A program made the translations under genes and the position numbers. Of a DNA stretch of 55,974 nucleotides, positions 46,542-55,974 are shown one piece after another (the first letter of the stretch is position 1; every line of letters begins with the position of its first letter). Location of the stretch: NCBI GenBank assembly GCA_011389515.1, contig JAABUA010000015.1, positions 1 through 55,974 of the forward strand, written 5' to 3'. The notes below the pieces were generated by a model that was not told the DNA's origin, did no database searches, and saw only the letters and a list, made by a program, of their open reading frames with translations. This stretch comes from Desulfobacteraceae bacterium. Its GTDB lineage: Bacteria; Desulfobacterota; Desulfobacteria; Desulfobacterales; Desulfosalsimonadaceae.

Positions 46542-49205
46542 TTATTCCGACGGCAACCCGATATTGGGTATATCCGCCCGGGTGATATTCAAATCCACTT
46601 CCTGCTCTTTCAGGGTCTTAATTTTGGCGGTCATTTCTTCGATCCGGCCGGTAAAGATGCATACAATCGAACCGGGGGCGGATTCGGCAAGGGCATGATC
46701 GACAGCGTCATCCTCGTCGAAAATGACCTGCAGCGCGGTCTCCGGCCGGGCGCTTCGAACGCCTTCCACCACCAGGTCCATGATTTCACGACTGTCGCGC
46801 CCCCGGGCATAGTCCCGGTCCTCCCACACGATGACCCGGTCGAAGTGCCGTGCCGCCGCCAGGCCGTATTCCCGCAGATCTTCGTCCCGCCGGTCGCCGG
46901 TTCCCGCCACGATGCCCACGCTGGACGATACGCCCAGCGTCCGGACGAAGCGGCCGATCGCCTCCATGCTCGCCGGGTTGTGCGCATAGTCGATGAGTAC
47001 CCGGAAGCGTTCCAGCTCGAAAATATTCATCCGCCCGGGAAGCTGGGCTGATGAGGGAAAAAACGTCTGCAACGCGGCGCGCAGGTCATCAATCTTCACG
47101 TCCCGGACAAAGGCGGCTATGCACGCGGCCAGGATATTCTGAATCTGAAAGGCGGCTCTGCCGGAATACGTCAAGGGAATGTTGATCACTTTGTCCACGA
47201 GAATTTCCCAGTCTCCTTTCCGCAACACAATGCTTCCGTCCCGGTAAACGGCTGCAAGCCCTCCTGCGGCGCAGTGCTCGTGTATCCGGGGATTGTCCGC
47301 ATCCATGCTGAATAATGCCGCATGGCAGCCGATGTTATCCCGCATGGAATATACGTGCTCGTCATCAGCGTTCAAAATCGCATATCCCTCCGGATAAATA
47401 TTTTCCACCACGATCGATTTGAGCCGCGTCAGCTGCTCCAGGGAATGAATGCCGCTCAGTCCCAGGTGATCCGAGGCCACGTTGGTGACCACGCCGACAT
47501 CGCCTAAATCATAGCCTAACCCGGAGCGCAGGATCCCGCCGCGTGCGGTTTCGAAAACCGCGTAGTCCACCGTTGGATCACGCAGCACAAACCGGGCGCT
47601 TTCCGGGCCGGAACAGTCCCCTTTATACAAAAGCCTGTTCTGGATATAGATGCCGTCCGTGGTGGTGCAGCCGGTGTTTTTGCCGCTCATCCGCATGATA
47701 TGGGCGATCAGGCGGACCGTGGTCGTCTTGCCGTTGGTGCCGGTGACGGAAACAATGGGAATCCGGGCCGAATCTCCGCCGGGAAAAAGCATGTCTATCA
47801 CCGGTTCCGCCACGTTTCTCGGCTGGCCGACGGTCGGGGAAAGGTGCATGCGAAATCCCGGCGCGCCGTTGACCTCGATGATTGCCCCCTCGTTTTCGCT
47901 GATGGGTTCGGTAAGCGACGGGGCGATCACGTCGATGCCGCAGATGTCGATGCCGATAATGCGGGCCACCCGCTCGGCCATGAAGATATTGTAGGAATGC
48001 ACCGTATCGGTTACGTCCTCGGAGACGCCGCCGGTGCTGAGGTTTGCCGTTGTTTTGAGGTAGAAAATTTCTCCTTCCGAAAGGACGGTTTCCACGGTAT
48101 AGCCCGCCTGCTCCAGGAGGCGCAGAGTCATGGCGTCGACGGTGATCTCGGTCAGCATCTTTTCATGTCCGTATCCCCGGCGCGGGTCGCTGTTGACGAT
48201 GTCGATCAGCTCCCGGATGGTGGATTTTCCATCACCGGTGACATGCGCGGGGATGCGGCGGGCCGCAGCCACGAGACGATAGTTTATCACCAACAGACGG
48301 TAGTCGTTTCCGTGGATATATTTTTCGACAATCACCCGGCTGGAATGATACCGGGCCGCTTCAAAGGCCGCTTCTGCATCCTCTTCGCTACGGATATTGA
48401 TGGTGGCCCCTTTGCCGTGGTGGCTGTCCACGGGTTTGATGACCACGGGAAAACCGATACTTGAGACGGCCCGTTGGGTTTCCTCCCACGAATACACCAC
48501 ATACCCGGACGGAACCGGGCAGGCGTTGTCGTAGAGCATGTTCTTGGTTTCTTCCTTGTCATAGGCGATCTCCAACCCGATGCTACTGGTGCGGCCCGTA
48601 ATGGTAGCCTGGATCCGCTGCTGGTGAACCCCCCAGCCCAGCTGGACCAGCGAGTGGTTATTGAGCCGCAGCAGCGGAATATTGCGCTTTTTCGCCGCAT
48701 CGACAATCGACTGGGTGCTCGGCCCGAACCGCTCCTCCTCCCGGATTTCGCGCAAATGCAGGATGTCCTTTTCCAGGTCATAGGGGTCGCCTGCGATCAT
48801 GGCCCGGACCATGTCAAAGGCGGCTTGCGCTGCATACAGTCCCGCCTGTTCCACTTCGTAGTCAAAGACAACGTTATAGACCCCTTCCGGTTCATCGGTC
48901 TGGGCCCGGCCGAACCCGCACTGCATCCCGGCCAGAACCTGGAGTTCCAGCGCCACGTGCTCCATCACATGCCCCATCCAGGTCCCCTCTTTTACCCGCT
49001 CCAGAAAGCCCCCTTCATACCCCCGGGAGCACCGGTGTTCATGCAGGGAGGGTAGAAGACTTTCAAGACGCTCCGGAAACCCGGGGATGGTGTTGGAGGG
49101 GTAGTGTTCCATTTCTTCCAAGTCAACGCGCATGACAATGAGGTTGTAACGCCGGTTGGACCAGTAATTCGGGCCGCGCAGGACCCTTGTTTCCAAAATT
49201 TTCAT
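46542..49205 (-). CDS. cphA: Cyanophycin synthetase
   Basis: An 887-residue protein of the usual CphA length (about 870-900). The N-terminal domain starts with ETRVLRGPNYWSNRRYNL, a cyanophycin-synthetase hallmark; the central ATP-grasp domain, which adds Asp, has PVDSHHGKGATINI and EVNGAPGFRMH; the C-terminal Mur-ligase-like domain, which adds Arg, has VTGTNGKTT at 487-495, the DLGDVGVVTNVASDHLG stretch and IDYAHNPASMEA. It polymerises aspartate with arginine side chains into cyanophycin granules using ATP. It diverges from cphB across a 107-bp gap. Confidence 0.96.
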   Translation of the reverse strand: MKILETRVLRGPNYWSNRRYNLIVMRVDLEEMEHYPSNTIPGFPERLESLLPSLHEHRCSRGYEGGFLERVKEGTWMGHVMEHVALELQVLAGMQCGFGRAQTDEPEGVYNVVFDYEVEQAGLYAAQAAFDMVRAMIAGDPYDLEKDILHLREIREEERFGPSTQSIVDAAKKRNIPLLRLNNHSLVQLGWGVHQQRIQATITGRTSSIGLEIAYDKEETKNMLYDNACPVPSGYVVYSWEETQRAVSSIGFPVVIKPVDSHHGKGATINIRSEEDAEAAFEAARYHSSRVIVEKYIHGNDYRLLVINYRLVAAARRIPAHVTGDGKSTIRELIDIVNSDPRRGYGHEKMLTEITVDAMTLRLLEQAGYTVETVLSEGEIFYLKTTANLSTGGVSEDVTDTVHSYNIFMAERVARIIGIDICGIDVIAPSLTEPISENEGAIIEVNGAPGFRMHLSPTVGQPRNVAEPVIDMLFPGGDSARIPIVSVTGTNGKTTTVRLIAHIMRMSGKNTGCTTTDGIYIQNRLLYKGDCSGPESARFVLRDPTVDYAVFETARGGILRSGLGYDLGDVGVVTNVASDHLGLSGIHSLEQLTRLKSIVVENIYPEGYAILNADDEHVYSMRDNIGCHAALFSMDADNPRIHEHCAAGGLAAVYRDGSIVLRKGDWEILVDKVINIPLTYSGRAAFQIQNILAACIAAFVRDVKIDDLRAALQTFFPSSAQLPGRMNIFELERFRVLIDYAHNPASMEAIGRFVRTLGVSSSVGIVAGTGDRRDEDLREYGLAAARHFDRVIVWEDRDYARGRDSREIMDLVVEGVRSARPETALQVIFDEDDAVDHALAESAPGSIVCIFTGRIEEMTAKIKTLKEQEVDLNITRADIPNIGLPSE

Positions 49206-49312
49206 AATGCCGGTTTTTCCTTTTTCTGCAACTGTCCCTACTGATTAATAATACGGATTCAACCCCGATAATCCTGTTTGGAAGGCAAAAAATAAAAGAA
49301 TACTTTCTTGCT

Positions 49313-50206
49313 ATGCTCCACACGAGTAATTATAATCAGTTAATGAAAAAAACAAAAGGCATTTTGATCATTATTGGCGGCGATCTGTATCTTCCTTTAG
49401 AAACCAACGGCACGGAGGAAATCGGCAACGGCGAGATCCCTGAAATCGAGTCCGCCATTATCACGCGGTTCTGCGAGTCGCTGAACGGCAACACAAACCG
49501 CATCGAAATCATCCCCACCGCATCGGGCATCCCGGAAAAAACCGGAAAACAGTATATCAAGGCATTTAAAAACCTGGGTTTTGAAAATGTCGGGGTACTC
49601 GACATCCGGGAACGGAAAGATGCGCTGCACGAAGAGATGGTTCAGCGGGCCCGGGAAGCTGAAGGATTTTTGTTCACCGGCGGAAACCAACTGCGGCTGA
49701 CCACGATTTTAGGCGGCACGGAATTTCTGAGCGTAATCCATGAGCGATATATCCATGAGCCCGTGGTGGTTGCCGGAACCAGCGCCGGGGCCATGGCCAT
49801 GTCCGAAACCATGATATACGAAGGGAGCAGCCACGAGGCCCTCAGAAAGGGTGAGGTCAGGCTGAGCAGCGGCTTCGGCTTCATTCAGAACGTGATCATT
49901 GACACCCACTTTGTCAAACGCGGCCGGATCGGACGGCTTTTCCAGGCGGTTGCCGCCAATCCGTCATCGCTGGGCATCGGTCTGGGCGAAGACACGGGAC
50001 TGCTGATCCGGGAAGGCGACATCCAGGAGGCCGTGGGGTCCGGCCTGATCATCGTGGTGGACGGCACAGGCATCCGGCACACCAACATGGCCTCCATCAA
50101 CGAAGGAGAGCTTATCTCCATAGAAAACTTAAGCGTGCATGTTCTGGTACCCGGCGATGTTTTTCACCTGTCCGAGCGGAAACTGGTTCCGTACCGGACC
50201 GGGTGA
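49313..50206 (+). CDS. cphB: Cyanophycinase
   Basis: A protein of up to 297 residues of peptidase family S51. The nucleophile serine is in VVAGTSAGAMAMS, with the FLFTGGNQLRLTTILGGT block before it and IIDTHFVKRGRIGRL and IGLGEDTGL after it, all typical of CphB. It cuts cyanophycin to beta-Asp-Arg dipeptides in the cytoplasm. The start may be the ATG at 49343 (protein then begins KKTKGILIIIGG, as in known CphB). It is followed by the ATP-grasp gene on the same strand. Confidence 0.95.
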   Translation: MLHTSNYNQLMKKTKGILIIIGGDLYLPLETNGTEEIGNGEIPEIESAIITRFCESLNGNTNRIEIIPTASGIPEKTGKQYIKAFKNLGFENVGVLDIRERKDALHEEMVQRAREAEGFLFTGGNQLRLTTILGGTEFLSVIHERYIHEPVVVAGTSAGAMAMSETMIYEGSSHEALRKGEVRLSSGFGFIQNVIIDTHFVKRGRIGRLFQAVAANPSSLGIGLGEDTGLLIREGDIQEAVGSGLIIVVDGTGIRHTNMASINEGELISIENLSVHVLVPGDVFHLSERKLVPYRTG

Positions 50207-50244
50207 CATGTCTTCTACAATGGATGGGAGAAAATTCGGAGAAA

Positions 50245-51672
50245 ATGAAGAAAAACGTATTTATTATCGGCCTGGACGATTTCAATCTCCAGATGCTGCA
50301 ATCCCTCAAACATGCCGATGAGTGCAACTTTATCGGCCTGCTCGACATCCATGCCTTAATCGACAGCGGCCAATACCGGCTGGCCGACATGCTGGCGGAA
50401 GCCGAAAAGGAGCTACAACGCTTTGACGGCCCCATCGACGCCATTGTCGGGTACACGGATTTCCCGGTGAGCACGATGACGCCGATTCTGTGCGCCAAGT
50501 TCGGCGTGCCCGGCCCGACGCTCGAAAGCGTGCTCAAGTGCGAGCACAAGTACTGGAGTCGGCTGGAGCAAAAACAGGTCATCGCCGAGCACGTCCCCCG
50601 GTTTACCACGTTCGAACCGTTTGACGAGGACGCCCTTGAAAAAATCGCCCTTGATTTTCCCTTCTGGATCAAGCCGGTCAAATCCACCGCCTCCCAGCTC
50701 GGGTTCCGGATCAACAACAAAAGGGCTTTTAATCGGGCCATCGGGATCCTGCGGAAAAAAATCGGGTTGTTCAAGCCCTTTGACTACCTGCTGGACATGG
50801 TGGTGCTGCCGGAGGAAGTGGCCCGCGTAAATTCAGGATTTTGCGTGGCCGAACAGATCATTTCCGGGCACCAGTGCACCCTGGAAGGCTACGTCCGAAG
50901 CGGTGCGGTGCATTGCTACGGCATTATCGATTCCATCCGGGAGCCCAACCGGACCACCTTTTCCCGGTACCAATATCCCTCGGCACTCCCCGGGCGCGTG
51001 CGGAAAAAAATGGCAGAAATCAGCGAAAAGGTCATGACGCACATCGGCTTTGACCACTCCGCCTTCAACCTCGAATTTTTCTGGGATGAAAAACATGACC
51101 AAATCTGGTTTCTGGAGATCAACACCCGCATTCCCCAGTCGCATTCCGATCTTTTCATGAAGGTGGACGGCGCATCCAACCACCAGATCATGCTCGACGT
51201 GGCGCTTGGCCGGGACCCTGCGTTTCCGAAGCGGGAAGGGAAATTCCGGGTAGCCGGAAAGTTTTTTCTCCGGGAATACCAAGACAAGCGGATCACCGGG
51301 ATACCGACCAAAGATGATATCCTTGGAATCAGTGAAAAAGTCCCGGGCATGCTGATCGATATCCAGGGCAAGGTCGGGATGAGGCTCTCGGACATCCCGG
51401 AGCAGGACAGCTACAGCTATGCCACCGCCTTTATCTACCTGGGCGCGGACAGCCAGAAGGATCTTCTGGACAAGTACCGGCAGGTGCGGTTGATGCTCCG
51501 GTTTTCCTACGAGGACCTTACCATACCGGCGCTTTTTCCGGAAAAAGCGCAGCAGGCCGTGCCGGAAACCGATCCGCAGATCGCCATCCAGGTGCTGAGT
51601 TCTCCGATAAAACTCCCGATGGGAGAAGCCGCGCCCATGGCGGGCGGGGTGCAGGATATGACCAAGCCGTGA
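50245..51672 (+). CDS. ATP-grasp enzyme of unknown substrate in the cyanophycin locus
   Basis: A 475-residue protein. Residues 1-100 look like a pre-ATP-grasp alpha/beta domain (VFIIGLDDFNLQMLQSL); ATP-binding Lys residues are in FWIKPVKSTASQLGF, and the Mg-binding face is NLEFFWDE and LEINTRIPQSHSDLF. About 120 residues follow the ATP-grasp core. Such enzymes join a carboxylate to an amine or thiol with ATP; carnosine-synthase-like and amino-acid ligases are relatives, but no specific match is evident. The ATG at 50245 (GGAG upstream) is preferred to the GTG at 50203 that overlaps the cphB stop. Cotranscription with cphB suggests an amino-acid or dipeptide substrate. Confidence 0.75.
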   Translation: MKKNVFIIGLDDFNLQMLQSLKHADECNFIGLLDIHALIDSGQYRLADMLAEAEKELQRFDGPIDAIVGYTDFPVSTMTPILCAKFGVPGPTLESVLKCEHKYWSRLEQKQVIAEHVPRFTTFEPFDEDALEKIALDFPFWIKPVKSTASQLGFRINNKRAFNRAIGILRKKIGLFKPFDYLLDMVVLPEEVARVNSGFCVAEQIISGHQCTLEGYVRSGAVHCYGIIDSIREPNRTTFSRYQYPSALPGRVRKKMAEISEKVMTHIGFDHSAFNLEFFWDEKHDQIWFLEINTRIPQSHSDLFMKVDGASNHQIMLDVALGRDPAFPKREGKFRVAGKFFLREYQDKRITGIPTKDDILGISEKVPGMLIDIQGKVGMRLSDIPEQDSYSYATAFIYLGADSQKDLLDKYRQVRLMLRFSYEDLTIPALFPEKAQQAVPETDPQIAIQVLSSPIKLPMGEAAPMAGGVQDMTKP

Positions 51673-51694
51673 TGGATAGGTACCGGGCTCCGGC

Positions 51695-53104
51695 CTACCT
51701 CCGCGGCTTCCCCTTGCGGGGGGCCGTCATTTTCCGGGGGTCTAAGATCTCTTCCAGCTCCTTTTCACTGAGCAGCCCTTTTTCCAGGACCAGCTCGTAG
51801 ATGCTTCTTTTTTCTGTCAGCGCACGGCAGGCCAGTTCCGCGGCGTGGTCATAGCCTACGTACGGCACCAGGGCGGTCACAAGGCCCGGTGATTCCCGGA
51901 CCATCTGCGCGCAATGCTCCGCGTTGGCCGTTATGCCCCGGAGGCATTTCTGGTTGAATATATAACACCCGTTTAACAGTATTTCCATGGATTGAAACAA
52001 ATTGAAAGCGATAATGGGCTCAAATACGTTCAGCTGCAGCTGCCCCCCTTCCGCTGCAAAGGAGATCGTGAGATCGTTTCCGATGACCTGGAAGCAGACC
52101 TGGTTGAGCATTTCCGGAATGACCGGATTCACCTTGCCCGGCATGATGGAGGAGCCCGGCTGCACCGGCGGGAGATTGATTTCACGAAATCCGGTATAGG
52201 GGCCGGATGCCAGAAGCCGCAGGTCATTGCATATCTTGGACAGCTTGAGGCTGATTCGCTTCAGGATACCCGAAAGCTGCACATAGGCCCCGGTATCTGC
52301 GGTTGCCTCGATCAAGTTGGCAGACTGGCGCAGGGGGAGCCCTGTGACATCTCTTAGCTTTTCACTTACAATGGCCGCGTATTCCGGTACGGTGTTGATG
52401 CCGGTACCAATAGCCGTGGCCCCCATGTTGATCTCCAGCAACAAGGTAAGGGCCTCGGTGAGCCGATGTTCATCCTCGCCAATGGTCACGCCGAAAGCGG
52501 TAAACTCCTGGCCCAATGTCATGGGAACCGCATCCTGCAACTGCGTACGCCCCATTTTGATCACATCGTCGAATGCTTCGCCCTTGGCCAGAAAAGCCTC
52601 CGTCAACCGGTGCAGTTCCTTTTGCAGGTCATAACCGCTCCATATGGCTGCGATGCGAAGCGCCGTGGGGTAGACGTCGTTGGTGGACTGCGACAGGTTG
52701 ACGTGATTATTGGGATGGCAATACTCGTAGCGCCCCCTGCCGTATCCCATGATTTCAAGGGCCCGGTTGGCGATGACCTCGTTGGCGTTCATGTTGACTG
52801 ATGTGCCGGCACCCCCCTGGATGACATCCACCGGGAAATGCTCGTTGAGCCTGCCTTCACGGACTTCTTCGGAAGCCCGGATAATGGCCGTTCCGATCGT
52901 TTCCGGCAGCAGGTCAAGCTCCATGTTGGCCATGGCCGCGGCTTTTTTCACGCAGGCAATAGCTTCGATCAGGTGGGTGAAGTGGGCAATGCTGATCCCG
53001 GTGACCTGAAAATTTTCCATTGCCCGTAGGGTCTGTATGCCGTAGTAGGCGTCCGCCGGGACTTTCCGTTTACCCAGAGCGTCTTTTTCCTCTCTGTAAT
53101 TCAT
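51695..53104 (-). CDS. aspA: Aspartate ammonia-lyase
   Basis: A 469-residue fumarase/aspartase superfamily enzyme. The signature loop with the catalytic serine is GSSIMPGKVNPVIPE; further blocks are GGAGTSVNMNANEVIANRALE and VNLSQSTNDVYPTALRIA. The ATG at 53104 has GAGGGG upstream and matches the family start; an ATG six codons earlier is less likely. It turns aspartate into fumarate and ammonia. Fumarase C is the main alternative, but the GTSVNMNANEVIANRA block and its place beside cyanophycin genes favour aspartase. It converges with the ATP-grasp gene, 22 bp apart. Confidence 0.85.
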   Translation of the reverse strand: MNYREEKDALGKRKVPADAYYGIQTLRAMENFQVTGISIAHFTHLIEAIACVKKAAAMANMELDLLPETIGTAIIRASEEVREGRLNEHFPVDVIQGGAGTSVNMNANEVIANRALEIMGYGRGRYEYCHPNNHVNLSQSTNDVYPTALRIAAIWSGYDLQKELHRLTEAFLAKGEAFDDVIKMGRTQLQDAVPMTLGQEFTAFGVTIGEDEHRLTEALTLLLEINMGATAIGTGINTVPEYAAIVSEKLRDVTGLPLRQSANLIEATADTGAYVQLSGILKRISLKLSKICNDLRLLASGPYTGFREINLPPVQPGSSIMPGKVNPVIPEMLNQVCFQVIGNDLTISFAAEGGQLQLNVFEPIIAFNLFQSMEILLNGCYIFNQKCLRGITANAEHCAQMVRESPGLVTALVPYVGYDHAAELACRALTEKRSIYELVLEKGLLSEKELEEILDPRKMTAPRKGKPRR

Positions 53105-53220
53105 GGCCGATACCCCTCGCATTTTTGTTTAAAACTGTCAAAAAACCACCGCCGCAACTGCCAGGTCCCCGGCGGGCCGAAAATGGCCACCCTGTCGGCT
53201 TCGTCCTGCCGGGATGGCAG

Positions 53221-55265
53221 CTATAGGTGGTCTCTGGGAATTTCGTATTTCCAGTTGTGAGAAAACACCCGCTCGTCTTGTTCCCAGGCATCGAGCTCGG
53301 CATGCAGCAGAAAATGGCTATTGGTGGATGTCAGCACAGTACGGGTGGTGGTGCGCACGGACCAGTCGCCGCGGCCGAAGCTTCGCTGCCAGCGGGTTTC
53401 CCCCCGGACCGATCCAAAATCATCCCCCTGGTAGGTGTACCATTCCAGGGTTTTGCTGCCGACCGTCCAATCGATGTCATCCAACCGGAATACGCCCTCG
53501 TCCTTGATCACTTCCAGGGTGGAGATGTCGTCGCCAAGATCGCGAATCACCCGCCATTTGAGATTTTTGGGCGCCATGCGGGTCATGGCCGGCGGCGGGG
53601 CGCCTTCGGGATTGGCAAACGGCCGAAGCGCCTTGTCGCTTTCCTGTGGCTTGCGCACGGGCAGCGCGATGCGGCTTGCCCCGGTATGAATCGTAAGCCG
53701 CACCGGGCGAGGCGGCGGCCAGGCCAGGGGCCAGTAAGAAGTGGATATGGATAGGCGCAGGCGGTTGCCGGCCGGGAAGTGCTGGGCGATATGGTTTAAC
53801 GGAAACGATACCGTATAGGACCGATCCGGTACCAAATCTTCGGGCTTGTCATGCCCGTTTCGGTGGCAGAGGTTGAGCATCCCGTAGGTGATGCGGGTGG
53901 CTTTGTCATCCGGGGCCACGTCGGAAAGCCGGGCGGCGACCATGGCCACGGGCCGACTGGCGGAAAGCGCAAGGTGTAAAATCGGTGCGCCCAGAATTTC
54001 CAATGGCTCCTCAAGCGGCCGGGTTTCAAATACCAAGGAACCGCCGTCTTCTTCGCGCTGGTCGTGAGGAAGATCCGGCGGCGCGGCATAAGAGCACCAT
54101 TTGCCGGCATATAACCCCACGCTGAGCGGAGACTGGATGGTCATGGCAGTCGATTCCTGTTCGGCGGTATTGGGGGATGCCGCCGCTGCATCTTCCAAAA
54201 TAAGGTGTGCGGCATCCAGACAGAACTGCGTTTCAACAATGCGTTCAGAAGGCCAGGACGCTTCGGCCACCCAGCGGCCGGGGCGCTTCCGGTAGCGGGT
54301 GGAGGGGGGCACGCTGTCCTGCATCCAGACCCGAAGCATGGGCTCTTCCATGATCCCGGTCTCTTCGCCTTTCAACCAGGTGTCCCACCAACGGATCGCT
54401 TCCTGGAGAAACCCGATGGCCGGACCGGGTACGCCGAAATGGGGATACTTATGGCTCCAGGGACCGATAAGCCCTTTCGCGGCGTGTCAAGTCCGGCCAG
54501 CAGCCGGAATACCGCATTGGAATACCCGTCTGCCCAGCCGCTGACCGCCATCACCGGGCACCGGATGGCTGCAAAATCCTCGCACACGGAACCGTGGCGC
54601 CAGTAGTCGTCCCGCCGCTGGTGGGAAAGCCACTCGGCCAGCCACAGGCCGCTTTTTTCAAGCCGCTCCATCCACATGTCCCGCCACGTCTCTCCAACCA
54701 GCAGCGGATCGGGCGGGCACGCGTTGTAGGCAAACATGGTGGATGCCCAGGACAGGTTGTCCCCAAGGAGGCATCCGCCCATATAATGGACGTCGTCCGC
54801 GTACCGGTCATCCGTGGAACAGACCGTGATAACGGCCTTCAACTCGGGCGGCTGCAGGGCGGCGATCTGAAGTCCGTTGAACCCGCCCCAGGAGATGCCG
54901 ATCATGCCGATGTTGCCGTTGCACCAGGGCTGGGCGGCGATCCACCGGAGTACTTCCAGGCCGTCCTGCTGCTCCAGGGGCAGATATTCATCCCGGAGCA
55001 CGCCCTCCGACTCCCCGGCGCCGCGCAGGTCGACCCGGACACAGGCATAGCCGTGGCCGGCAAAATATCCGTGGGTAACGGCATCGCCGACGGCTTCAAA
55101 ATCGCGCTTGCGGTAAGGGATGTACTCCAGGATAGCCGGCACAGGAAGGTGTTCGGCTGCCTCCGGAATCCAGAGCCGGGCCGCCAGGCGGGTGCCGTCG
55201 GACAGGCGAATCCACGTGTGCGCCACTTCCCGGACCGGGCAGGGAAAAATCGGAATCGCTTTCAT
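53221..55265 (-). pseudogene. CocE/NonD-family (S15) hydrolase, split by a frameshift
   Basis: Two adjoining frames together give a ~680-residue S15-type alpha/beta hydrolase. The N-terminal frame (55265 to about 54471) has DLRGAGESEG and the nucleophile GISWGGFNG plus the cap helices; the C-terminal frame (to 53221) carries the end of the catalytic domain and the galactose-binding-like C-terminal domain. Near 54471 the sequence after RKGL should read IGPWSHKYPHFG; one base is missing in a G run, and the original frame goes on to nonsense. Family members cleave cocaine ester, glutaryl-7-ACA or X-Pro dipeptides. A sequencing error would restore an intact gene. Confidence 0.75.
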
Positions 55266-55443
55266 GGACCGTTAATCCTGAAATGGGTTGAAAAGACCTG
55301 TTCAAACAAAAATTGGGGAAATAGCCATTTAATCGGGCTGAAAATTTGCCGACACCGCCGGATTTGCTTATTGTTAATATATAAGGCCATTTCGGCCATA
55401 AAACAAGATTTTACTATTTTTCCATAACAGACAAGGAAAAACC

Positions 55444-55974
55444 TTGCAACCCATCATCCCCGCCTACACCCCGCCGGACTTCTCCCGTCCGGAACTGAAA
55501 AACGCCCCGGCTGCGCGCTTCGACCCCGCACCGGCAGACGGAGTGGTTCCCGCCGAGTTCCATGGAACATCGAACTATCCGGAATATGTCCACATGGGCG
55601 GCGGATCGTGGCTTCTGGCGCCGGAAAGCCGTATGGATGCCGTTCTGGTTCTCCGGGACAAAGCCCTCGATGTGCTTGAACCCCGAAATGTCCGGCAAGG
55701 AGACCTGGTGGCTATGGGCCGAACGGAAAACGGCGAGGAAGGCATCTACATCCATACAACCGGTTTTGACCCGCCCGCAGGTCAAACCACCGACAAATTT
55801 GTCTTTCGGACCCGCGGAACCCGGGAAACCCCCTTTTCCCGGTCTTACGACGATTTATACCGGATTTTGCATCACGACCGGGATCACGGTTATATCAGCT
55901 GGGTGCTGGGCCCGGCGGTTGCCTTTGACAAGGACAGCCGCGAGGCCATGCAGGGGATGATCGAAAGCGGGTAC
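55444..55974 (+). CDS. LOR/SDH (ornithine cyclodeaminase-type) protein, partial
   Basis: The first 177 residues of a protein running off the right edge. The start is a TTG with AAGGA seven bases upstream. The pattern EFHGTSNYPEYVHMGG, ESRMDAVLVL, VRQGDLVAMGR and WVLGPAVAFDKDSREAMQGM follows the LOR/SDH domain (TIGR00300 type), seen in the archaeal and cyanobacterial enzymes that turn ornithine into proline (the second half of AgrE/ArgZ). The identification rests on motif order, with many differences. Beside cyanophycin genes it would fit use of arginine-derived ornithine. Confidence 0.6.
   Translation, partial: MQPIIPAYTPPDFSRPELKNAPAARFDPAPADGVVPAEFHGTSNYPEYVHMGGGSWLLAPESRMDAVLVLRDKALDVLEPRNVRQGDLVAMGRTENGEEGIYIHTTGFDPPAGQTTDKFVFRTRGTRETPFSRSYDDLYRILHHDRDHGYISWVLGPAVAFDKDSREAMQGMIESGY

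Overview
The window looks like a chromosomal stretch from an anaerobic Desulfobacterota (former Deltaproteobacteria) bacterium, probably of the Desulfobacterales type. This is inferred from the mix of minCDE, a long DmdC-like acyl-CoA dehydrogenase, an NifX-like protein, a periplasmic multiheme cytochrome with a Tat-exported flavoprotein, many NtrC/NarL-type regulators, and moderately GC-rich DNA. No 16S gene is present, so the assignment rests on gene content only.

Left part (1-32.8 kb). This is mostly core or housekeeping DNA: a partial RluA-type pseudouridine synthase, an unusual RsmG-SpoU double rRNA methyltransferase, YgiQ, an Slp lipoprotein, a HAD phosphatase, an NifX-like protein followed by an Hsp20 relic, ilvE, a class II aldolase, a MoxR/VWA pair, nadK, a ferritin-like protein, an acyl-CoA dehydrogenase, minCDE, an HD hydrolase, an amidohydrolase, an NtrC-type regulator facing an HD-GYP gene that has a sigma-54 promoter, trmL, clpB, an SLC12-type transporter, yebC-rlmE-radA and a PHP phosphatase. 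Three families of palindromic repeats lie between the genes. One ~144-bp family has three full copies and one relic; in two cases its end supplies the TAG stop of the upstream gene.

Middle part (33.3-36.5 kb). Downstream of a tRNA-Glu(CTC) lies a gene graveyard: a palindromic element, an antiporter relic, a heavily frameshifted CBM48/GH13 glucan-active enzyme and a deleted COG3014-type lipoprotein, with only an aldo/keto reductase intact.

Regulatory and respiratory part (36.5-46.1 kb, all on the minus strand and visibly more AT-rich from about 39 kb on). It holds a seven-heme cytochrome with a flavocytochrome-c-type reductase flavoprotein, glycogen synthase overlapping a NarL-type histidine kinase, a STAS/PilZ/small-protein cluster (PilZ frameshifted), a single-domain response regulator, and a PAS kinase with a NarL regulator.

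Right part (46.5-55.97 kb). This is a cyanophycin locus: cphA diverging from cphB and an uncharacterised ATP-grasp gene, then aspartate ammonia-lyase, a frameshifted CocE/NonD (S15) hydrolase and the start of an LOR/SDH (ornithine cyclodeaminase-type) gene. Together they suggest storage of nitrogen as an Asp-Arg polymer, its release as dipeptide, and onward routing of aspartate to fumarate and of arginine-derived ornithine to proline. The ATP-grasp protein is the part with no assigned role and the best candidate here for new biology.
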